Positions 1 to 4,558 of a stretch of 5,338 nt of DNA are shown here, piece by piece. Positions within the stretch are counted from its first letter, which is position 1, and the number at the start of each line of letters is the position of its first letter. Position numbers and translations under genes: made by a program. The stretch lies in the NCBI GenBank assembly GCA_003516955.1, contig DPBN01000198.1:1-5338 (forward strand), given 5' to 3'. A model generated the notes under the pieces. That model saw only the letters and a list, made by a program, of their open reading frames with translations, ran no database searches and was not told where the DNA came from. This DNA is from Armatimonadota bacterium (GTDB lineage: Bacteria > Armatimonadota > Fimbriimonadia > Fimbriimonadales > Fimbriimonadaceae).

Positions 1-303
1 AAGCGGCAGCTGCGCGACGGAGGCGTCGTCATCCAGCCGCATCAGCCTGGAGAGCCGGCTCTCCGCGACGAGCGAGCCGCCCGGCAGGAGAAGCCGCACC
101 GTCCGCAGCTTCTCCGTTTCCCACCAGACGCGCACCCGCCTGCGGGCTTCGTCCGGGGTCAGCTCGCCGACCGGCACGGATCCTACAAAGGTGTTGGGCG
201 CCACGCGCTCTTGGAAACGCGATGCCGTGAGAACGATCCCGCCCGCGGCCGTGGCGGCCAGAACGACCAATGCCCAGAACCAACGCCTCCATCCTAGAAA
301 CAC
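1..303 (-). CDS. VanW-like membrane-anchored protein, N-terminal fragment (runs off the left edge)
   Basis: The frame is open for 101 codons from a GTG at 303-301 to the window edge, so the C-terminus is missing. The protein begins MFLGWRRWFWALVV. Residues about 6-26 form one hydrophobic segment behind a basic start, which suggests a signal anchor with the rest outside the membrane. Next comes NTFVGSVPVGELTPDEARRR (residues about 41-60), which matches the 'G-V-x-V-G-x-L-T-x-E-E-A' opening of PG_binding_4 domains that usually precede VanW domains. The role would then be at the cell wall, but the catalytic or VanW part is not visible. A strong Shine-Dalgarno AAAGGAG lies 10 nt upstream of the GTG; an in-frame TTG at 309-307 (4 nt spacing) is an alternative start. 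The gene is divergent from ilvE. The open frame is well supported; the family rests on one motif, and a different exported protein remains possible. Confidence 0.7.
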   Translation of the reverse strand, partial: MFLGWRRWFWALVVLAATAAGGIVLTASRFQERVAPNTFVGSVPVGELTPDEARRRVRVWWETEKLRTVRLLLPGGSLVAESRLSRLMRLDDDASVAQLPL

Positions 304-313
304 GGGCAACGGT

Positions 314-320
314 CTCCTTT
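314..320 (-). promoter_or_regulatory. Shine-Dalgarno of the VanW-like gene
   Basis: AAAGGAG on the minus strand, 10 nt before the GTG at 303 and 4 nt before the in-frame TTG at 309. It supports translation starting here even though neither candidate is ATG. The first in-frame ATG lies only far inside the gene, at about codon 88. Confidence 0.7.
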
Positions 321-331
321 CACCACAAGCT

Positions 332-337
332 ATTATG
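332..337 (-). promoter_or_regulatory. Possible -10 element for the VanW-like gene
   Basis: CATAAT matches the sigma-70 -10 consensus at five of six positions and sits in an AT-rich patch within GC-rich surroundings, about 12 nt upstream of the Shine-Dalgarno. I see no convincing -35 at 16-18 nt further upstream, so this is a one-element prediction. The same AT patch read on the plus strand (TATTAT, 331-336) could instead serve ilvE. Confidence 0.4.
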
Positions 338-380
338 GCGCGGGGGCCCTTCGCCGGCTTCGGACCTCGACAGTGAGCGG

Positions 381-386
381 TACACT
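381..386 (+). promoter_or_regulatory. Possible -10 element immediately before ilvE (leaderless start)
   Basis: TACACT matches four of six positions of the -10 consensus. It ends 6 nt before the ilvE ATG at 393, so a transcript would begin at or very near the start codon. A weak TTCGGA lies 16 nt upstream (359-364). The ATG has no properly spaced Shine-Dalgarno: GGGG ends only 2 nt before it. A leaderless message would explain that. Confidence 0.33.
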
Positions 387-392
387 GGGGTC

Positions 393-1265
393 ATGAGGAA
401 GCTGGTTTGGCTCAACGGCGAGCTCTGCGCACTGGAAGAGGCGAAAACCTCGGTCGCCGACCACGCCCACCTTTACGGGGACGGCATCTTCGAGGGCATC
501 CGCATCTACGACGGCAAGGTCTTCAAGCTGGACGAGCACCTCGACCGGCTCTACCACGGCATCCGCATGCTGGGATACCAGATGCCGCAGACTCAGGAAG
601 AGTTGCGCGGCATCATCCGGGACGTCTGCGCCAAGGCCGCAATTCCCAGCGGCTACATCCGCCTGAACGTCACCCGCGGCACCGGGCTCGGGCTCGACCC
701 GAAGCACATCGACCCCCGCTGCAACGTCATGGTGATGGTTTCCACCCTGGCCCTCTATCCGCCCGAGGCGTACGCGAACGGGCTGGACGTGATCACGACG
801 TCGGTCCGCGTGATCCCTGCCGACAGCCTCGACCCGAGGCTCAAGTGCATCGGACGCTACGCCTCGAACATCCTCGCCAAGATGGAGGCGAACGCCCGCG
901 GCGCGGGCGAGGGCCTGATGCTCAACCACCAGGGGCACATCGCCGAGTGCACGGGCGACAACCTGTTCGTCGTGCAGGGTCGCCGCATCAGGACGCCCCA
1001 CCCGGCGTGCGGCATCCTGAAGGGCATCACGCGCGACACGGTGATGTCCCTCGCTCGGGCCAAGGGCTTCGAGGTGACGGAGGACATCCTGACTCCGTTC
1101 GACGTGTTCTCGGCCGACGAGGCGTTCCTCACCGGAACCGCCGCCGAGGTGATCCCGATGGTGTCGCTGGACGGCAAGCAGATCGGCACCGGCAGGCCCG
1201 GTCCGGTCACCCAGGAACTGATGGCCGCCTACAAGGCGGAAACGGGCAAGGGAACGGCGTTCTGA
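393..1265 (+). CDS. ilvE: Branched-chain amino acid aminotransferase, fold-type IV PLP enzyme
   Basis: A complete 290-residue cytosolic enzyme. It is expected to transfer the amino group between glutamate and the 2-oxo acids of leucine, isoleucine and valine, the last step of their synthesis and first of their breakdown. Family landmarks: LYGDGIFEGIRIYDG (27-41), HLDRL with the phosphate-contacting Arg52, DPRLKCIGRYASNILAK with the Schiff-base Lys151, the AECTGDNLF block with Glu185 (expected to pair with the PLP ring nitrogen), GITRD (211-215) and GTAAE (248-252). Length is normal for the short IlvE class (about 290-310). The start is the ATG at 393 because homology begins at once (VWLNGEL); the frame is open further upstream from 270, but those 41 codons look unlike the family. 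The stop overlaps the next gene by 4 bp. D-alanine aminotransferase or aminodeoxychorismate lyase share the fold; the motifs favour IlvE, but substrate is inferred. Confidence 0.88.
   Translation: MRKLVWLNGELCALEEAKTSVADHAHLYGDGIFEGIRIYDGKVFKLDEHLDRLYHGIRMLGYQMPQTQEELRGIIRDVCAKAAIPSGYIRLNVTRGTGLGLDPKHIDPRCNVMVMVSTLALYPPEAYANGLDVITTSVRVIPADSLDPRLKCIGRYASNILAKMEANARGAGEGLMLNHQGHIAECTGDNLFVVQGRRIRTPHPACGILKGITRDTVMSLARAKGFEVTEDILTPFDVFSADEAFLTGTAAEVIPMVSLDGKQIGTGRPGPVTQELMAAYKAETGKGTAF
1248..1254 (+). promoter_or_regulatory. Shine-Dalgarno supporting a CTG start
   Basis: AAGGGAA lies inside the last codons of ilvE. Its AGGGA core ends 8 nt before the CTG at 1262, which is near-ideal spacing. 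This site helps decide the start of the zinc-ribbon gene, for which no ATG, GTG or TTG is available nearby. Confidence 0.5.
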
Positions 1266-1543
1266 GCAGGGTCTGCGCGAGGTGCGGGCGCCCCGCCCGC
1301 TGGTCGGTCACCTTCGAGGAGGCCTCGGCGAGGTGGCTCTGCGACGGTTGCCTCGAGGTCGAGACGGGCTTTCGCGCTCTCCGCAGGCCGCTGTCGCAGA
1401 TGGCGCGCCCGGCCCCCGAGAGCGACCGGTGCCCCGCGTGCGGCACGAGGTGGCTCCTAGTGGAGGCGACCGCCCTGGTCGGGTGCCCGGTCTGCTACGA
1501 GGTGTTCGGGAGCGCGATCCGGTCCCGCTTCGGATGCGACTGA
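1262..1543 (+). CDS. Small McsA-like zinc-ribbon protein, probable CTG start
   Basis: A 93-residue protein with four CxxC pairs: CARC (5-8), CDGC (27-30), CPAC (57-60) and CPVC (75-78). The second half, CPACGTRW...LVGCPVCYEVFGS, closely resembles the second metal-binding module of McsA (pattern CPxCG...GrlGCxxCYexF). McsA activates the protein-arginine kinase McsB in Firmicutes and binds zinc. Unlike McsA (about 170-180 residues), this protein ends soon after the second module and has no UVR-type C-terminus, so kinase activation cannot be assumed. No mcsB or clpC is in view. The start is inferred: the nearest in-frame ATG/GTG/TTG upstream is GTG at 1007, deep inside ilvE, and the first downstream is ATG at 1400, which would delete both N-terminal CxxC pairs. 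CTG at 1262 overlaps the ilvE stop (CTGA) and has a well-spaced Shine-Dalgarno. Translational coupling to ilvE is likely. The zinc-ribbon reading is firm; start and function are not. Confidence 0.72.
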   Translation: MSRVCARCGRPARWSVTFEEASARWLCDGCLEVETGFRALRRPLSQMARPAPESDRCPACGTRWLLVEATALVGCPVCYEVFGSAIRSRFGCD

Positions 1544-1553
1544 CCGTTGCCCC

Positions 1554-2807
1554 TCAGAGCGCCGCGCGGGGCAGCTCAACGGACGGAACCCGCGCCTCGA
1601 GGGCCAGAATCCGGTATAGCCGCTCGGCCACGGCCTCGTAGGAGAAGCGCTCCTCCAGCGCCCGCCGAGCGTTGGCGCCCATCGCCGAGAGCCGTTCCGG
1701 CTCGTTGCGCAGGCGGAGGATGGTCTCGGCAAGGCCCGAGGCGGACGCCGGCGGCACCACCTCGCCGCAGTCCTCCTCCCGGATGACGCGGGCCACCTCG
1801 CAGCGCTCGTCCATCATCGCGAGCGTCGGCCTCCCGGCCGAAAGGATGGAGTAGAACTTGCTGGGCACGCACAGGCCGACCATGCCCTGCTCCAGCGTCA
1901 CCAGGCACACGTCGGCGGCGGCGAGCAGGTCCACGTACTCCTCCGCGGGCAGGAACTGCTCGACGGTGACGTTGTCGATGCGCTCGTTGCGCACCCTCTC
2001 CCGCACGTGCTGCTCCTTGACGCCGTTGCCCACCAGCAGAAAGCGCACGTCGGGGGCCTTGTCCCTCAGCTCCTTGGCGGCGTCCAGCACGGCGTCGAAG
2101 TCGTGGTACCTGGCGAAGTTCCCCGAGTTCACCACCAGGAAACCGCCCTCGGGGGCGAACCGGCGCCGAACGGCGTTGTCGCGCGGGCGCGGCGAGATGG
2201 CCTCAGGGTTGGCCCCGATCTCCAGAACGTGGACCGAGTCCGGCTCCAGGCCGTACTGCTCCACCAGGTGGTCCCGCATGCAGCGCCCGATCGCCACCAC
2301 CCGGGCGGCGCCCTTCAGCCAAGCCCGCTGGAGGACCTTCGCGATCCGGACGAACCGGTTTTGGGCAGACGCCACCTGCAACGCCACGGCCCGATCGGGC
2401 TCGAGATCGTAGATCACGTACAGATAAGGGATGCCGAACACCTTGCGGAGAAACCACGCCGCCAGCGGGAGCGAGGGGGGCGCGGTGGAGACGAGCACGC
2501 AGTCGTACGGATGGCGGAGGATCAGCCGGAGCATCACCTTGAGCGCGAACCACAGGTTCACCACCATCCGCTCGCGCGTGCGGCTGCGCTCCACCGGCCG
2601 GATGCGGAGCCGCCGGATCTGGATCCCGTTCCAGTCCTCGAAGGGCGGGTACGACTCCTCCCCTCCACGATAGGAGTTGCCAGACGTCCAGACGTCCACC
2701 CGAACCCCGTGCCGATCGTGGAGCAGGCGGGCGAGGTCGCTGAGCACCATTCCGGTGCCGCCCATCATATCTGGGAAGAAGAACTCGTTGAGGATGCAGA
2801 CGCGCAT
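1554..2807 (-). CDS. Glycosyltransferase family 4 (GT-B fold), WcaI/WbuB-like
   Basis: A 417-residue protein expected to transfer a sugar from an activated nucleotide donor during surface polysaccharide synthesis at the inner face of the membrane. N-terminal half: a first beta strand RVCILNEFFFP, the glycine loop MMGGTGMVLSDLARLL (15-29), the STAPPSLPLAAW helix (107-118) and YDLEPDRAVAL (133-143), equivalent to the DLxPD/E block of WcaI/WbuB relatives. C-terminal half: VNSGNFARYHDFDAVLDAA (226-244), FLLVGNG (256-262) and the donor-site segment VPSKFYSILSAGRPTLA (314-330). Length is normal and no transmembrane segment is obvious. The frame is open back to an ATG at 2957, but those 50 extra residues are not GT-like, whereas ATG 2807 is followed directly by the first strand and preceded by a weak GGTGG 10 nt upstream. 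It faces the zinc-ribbon gene tail to tail. Sugar and acceptor cannot be read from sequence. Confidence 0.88.
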   Translation of the reverse strand: MRVCILNEFFFPDMMGGTGMVLSDLARLLHDRHGVRVDVWTSGNSYRGGEESYPPFEDWNGIQIRRLRIRPVERSRTRERMVVNLWFALKVMLRLILRHPYDCVLVSTAPPSLPLAAWFLRKVFGIPYLYVIYDLEPDRAVALQVASAQNRFVRIAKVLQRAWLKGAARVVAIGRCMRDHLVEQYGLEPDSVHVLEIGANPEAISPRPRDNAVRRRFAPEGGFLVVNSGNFARYHDFDAVLDAAKELRDKAPDVRFLLVGNGVKEQHVRERVRNERIDNVTVEQFLPAEEYVDLLAAADVCLVTLEQGMVGLCVPSKFYSILSAGRPTLAMMDERCEVARVIREEDCGEVVPPASASGLAETILRLRNEPERLSAMGANARRALEERFSYEAVAERLYRILALEARVPSVELPRAAL

Positions 2808-2914
2808 GGGTCTGTTTCCACCCTCTCGCGTCTCGACGCTTTTCGGCGCCTCTCGCACCTGTGAGTTCCTACCCATGCTCAGCTGATCCAACGGCAAGAA
2901 CCGTGCCAAACCAC

Positions 2915-2971
2915 GCCGGTTCGAGGCCCGCACTTCCGTAATCGGCCCAGTATACACGGCGCCGAACCGGC
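2915..2971. repeat. 9-bp inverted repeat in the regulator-glycosyltransferase gap
   Basis: GCCGGTTCG at 2915-2923 and its exact reverse complement CGAACCGGC at 2963-2971 are separated by 39 bp that contain a TATACT box. The arms could be operator half-sites or fold in RNA. No T-run follows, so it is not a standard terminator. In GC-rich DNA a 9-bp match over this distance could also be chance. Confidence 0.4.
2949..2954 (-). promoter_or_regulatory. Possible -10 element for the glycosyltransferase gene
   Basis: TATACT on the minus strand matches five of six -10 consensus positions in otherwise GC-rich sequence. It lies just beyond the regulator's stop and would give the glycosyltransferase a leader of about 135 nt. 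At 17 nt upstream the sequence is TCTAGG, a poor -35, so an activator-dependent promoter or a false hit are both possible. Confidence 0.3.
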
Positions 2972-2972
2972 C

Positions 2973-4451
2973 CTAGAGCGCCGCAGGATCGTCAGGGAGA
3001 GGAACGCCGGCCAGGATCGAGGTCCATCCGGGTAGTCGCACCCTGCCGGACAGGTTGCTCCACGCGACGCGCCGCATCCGCCCGTCCTTGGCCCGGATGG
3101 CCCACACGCGGTCGCGGAAGTCGGGGTTGTCGGCCCACTCGCGGATCATGGTCGCGCGGGTCGCGGGATCCGGAAACAGGCGCTCCATCGGGCGCTCCAT
3201 CTCGAGCAGGTCGGCGAAGGTGTAGCCCGTGGCCCGCTCCGCGGCGTCGTTCCATAGAGCGAGGCGTCCGTTCTCGTCCATCGCGACCAGCATCACGGGG
3301 ACGTGGTGCACGAGCGTGCGCAGGCTGGCCTCCAGCTCCGTCAGGCGGTCGTGCGACTGGCGCAGCTGCTGCACCTCGGAGAGGTCCACGAACGAGGCGA
3401 CCACGCTGAGCAGCTGCCCCGATGCGCTCCACACCGGGTCCGCAGCCATCCAGACCGGCTTGACGCGGCCGTTCAGGCCATAGATCCTGTACTCACGCCC
3501 ATCGGCCCGCTCCCCCCGCAGCGCCCGGAGCACCGGCCAGTCCTGCGGCTCCACCTTGGCGCCGGTCGCGGGGTCGATCACCACGAAGTCCACCAGCCGC
3601 CGAACGTCCTCGCCGATCGGCACCGGCTCCGGAGCCCAAAGGTCCTCGAACGCGCGGTTGGCGAGGCGGAAGTCGCCTGCAGGACCGAACACCGCGATCC
3701 CGACCGGAAGAATGTCGAACAGACCGCCCATCACCTTCTGGTCGTGCTCGCTCCGCTCGATCTCGTGCGCCAGCGCGGCCTTCAGCCGGTTGCGCTCGCT
3801 GACGTCGATGAAGCCGAACAGGACCCAGTCCTGCCCTTCTGGGTCGGTGGTGGCGTCGGCGTCGAACTGCGCCTCGAACACGGAGCCGTCCGCGCACCGG
3901 ACCCGGCACGGCTGGCCCACCACCGACCCGCCGTCTCCAACGAAGCGCAGCGTCCGGTGGATCGTCTCGCTCGCGTCGGGCCCGTAGAGGAAGCTCCCGA
4001 TCGGCCTCTGCAGAACCTCCTCGAGCTCGTAGCCGAGGCGCTGCAACCACCTGCGGTTGGCGTCCCGAACCGTCCCCTCCGGATCCGTCGCCACAATCAG
4101 CGCCGGAATCCTTTCGAACATATGGCGGTGCCTCTGGACCAGCCGCCTCAGCTCCGCCTGAACAACCCGCTCCGTGGCGATGGTCCCCAACAGCGCGTCC
4201 CGCTCCGAGCGGAGCACCGCCTCGACCTCGGAGGCCCTCTCGCGCTGCACCACCGAGACCGCCTCCGTGCGGCTGCCGACGTTCAGCTTGAGGCGGATGC
4301 GGGACCAGTGCGTGTTGACCGTCGCGATCTGGATGCCCAGCTCGCGGGCGATCTCCTTGTCCGTCTTTCCTTCCGCGGCCAGCTCCAGGATCGCCGACTC
4401 GCGCTGGGAAAGCCGCTTCCGATCGGCGGAATCCGCCAAGGGGTGTCGCAT
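2973..4451 (-). CDS. LuxR-type HTH regulator with three C-terminal PAS domains
   Basis: A 492-residue, probably cytoplasmic one-component regulator. Residues about 12-68 form a LuxR/GerE helix-turn-helix: LSQRESAILELAAEGKT, then DKEIARELGI, then TVNTHWSRIRLKLNVGSRTE, matching the family's conserved blocks. Residues about 69-108 look helical or coiled-coil (ERASEVEAVLRSERDALL). Three PAS domains follow: about 109-218 (ending FGFIDVSERNRLK), about 239-357 (ILPVGIAVFGPAGD, ending VASFVDLSEVQQL) and about 372-484 (VPVMLVAMDENGRLALWNDA). There is no histidine kinase, receiver, GGDEF or EAL domain, so the DNA-binding head is the only visible output. No transmembrane segment is seen. Most LuxR proteins carry the HTH at the C-terminus, so the order is reversed here. 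The ligand or cofactor of the PAS domains is unknown. The start is the ATG at 4451, just ahead of the HTH; it lacks a Shine-Dalgarno but has promoter-like boxes placed for a leaderless message. The downstream glycosyltransferase is a possible target (inference). Confidence 0.88.
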   Translation of the reverse strand: MRHPLADSADRKRLSQRESAILELAAEGKTDKEIARELGIQIATVNTHWSRIRLKLNVGSRTEAVSVVQRERASEVEAVLRSERDALLGTIATERVVQAELRRLVQRHRHMFERIPALIVATDPEGTVRDANRRWLQRLGYELEEVLQRPIGSFLYGPDASETIHRTLRFVGDGGSVVGQPCRVRCADGSVFEAQFDADATTDPEGQDWVLFGFIDVSERNRLKAALAHEIERSEHDQKVMGGLFDILPVGIAVFGPAGDFRLANRAFEDLWAPEPVPIGEDVRRLVDFVVIDPATGAKVEPQDWPVLRALRGERADGREYRIYGLNGRVKPVWMAADPVWSASGQLLSVVASFVDLSEVQQLRQSHDRLTELEASLRTLVHHVPVMLVAMDENGRLALWNDAAERATGYTFADLLEMERPMERLFPDPATRATMIREWADNPDFRDRVWAIRAKDGRMRRVAWSNLSGRVRLPGWTSILAGVPLPDDPAAL

Positions 4452-4467
4452 TACATTTACATTACAT
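4449..4467 (-). repeat. ATGTAATG direct repeat with three start-stop codons at the regulator's 5' end
   Basis: On the minus strand the sequence reads ATGTAATGTAAATGTAATG. ATGTAATG occurs twice (4467-4460 and 4456-4449) with an 11-nt period. ATG is followed directly by TAA at 4467, 4462 and 4456, and the fourth ATG (4451) opens the regulator gene. This AT-only patch stands out from GC-rich surroundings. It may be the promoter -10 region, an operator with half-sites one helical turn apart, or a translational element. Confidence 0.6.
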
Positions 4468-4488
4468 CGCCAGGGCGCCGCTCGTCAA
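4459..4488 (-). promoter_or_regulatory. Probable sigma-70-type promoter of the LuxR-PAS gene
   Basis: TTGACG (4488-4483) matches five of six -35 positions. TAATGT (4464-4459) follows after an 18-bp spacer and matches four of six -10 positions. Transcription would begin about 7 nt past the -10, at roughly 4452, which is essentially the ATG at 4451. That predicts a leaderless mRNA, consistent with the missing Shine-Dalgarno. The promoter lies just downstream of the prepilin terminator, so the regulator would be an independent unit. Confidence 0.55.
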
Positions 4489-4499
4489 GCCAGGTTCGG

Positions 4500-4533
4500 C
4501 CCAAAGCGAAAGGGGTGCCCTCGGGGGCACCCC
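4500..4533 (-). terminator. Intrinsic terminator after the prepilin-like gene
   Basis: A perfect 9-bp GC-rich stem (GGGGTGCCC at 4533-4525 pairing with GGGCACCCC at 4520-4512 on the minus strand) closes a 4-nt loop (CCGA). It is followed by the T-rich tail TTTCGCTTT (4511-4503). It begins 25 nt after the prepilin stop codon. The interrupted T-tract may lower efficiency, but position and stem quality are good. On the plus strand the stem has no T-tail, so it is directional. Confidence 0.8.
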
Positions 4534-4558
4534 GCGCGGAGGAGACGCAGCCAGGAGC

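Noticed and set aside
270..392. N-terminal extension of ilvE by 41 codons from an ATG at 270.
   Set aside because: It overlaps the start of the VanW-like gene and the divergent promoter region, and IlvE homology begins right after ATG 393.
333..1001. 222-codon open frame on the minus strand opposite ilvE.
   Set aside because: Val/Asp/Arg-rich shadow of a well-recognised enzyme gene, with no motif of its own.
407..1261. Long open frame across all of ilvE, continuous with the zinc-ribbon protein, suggesting a larger gene or fusion.
   Set aside because: Its translation within ilvE is Arg/His/Gly/Pro-rich with no family features, as expected from a shifted frame of a GC-rich gene. Only the part after 1262 has conserved cysteines. 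I also found no slippery heptamer near 1250-1265 to support a programmed frameshift.
2827..2844. GCGTCTCGACGC followed by TTTT on the plus strand, resembling a small terminator.
   Set aside because: The stem is only 4 bp with a usable loop and no plus-strand gene ends nearby. It is probably incidental.
2007..2864. 285-codon open frame on the plus strand opposite the glycosyltransferase.
   Set aside because: Low-complexity His/Arg/Val-rich shadow frame. The opposite strand encodes a well-recognised GT4 protein.
2808..2957. N-terminal extension of the glycosyltransferase by 50 codons from an ATG at 2957.
   Set aside because: GT4 enzymes begin at the first beta strand, which follows ATG 2807 directly. 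The extension has no recognisable fold and includes the promoter-like box and inverted repeat. An intermediate ATG at 2876 is possible but also not GT-like.
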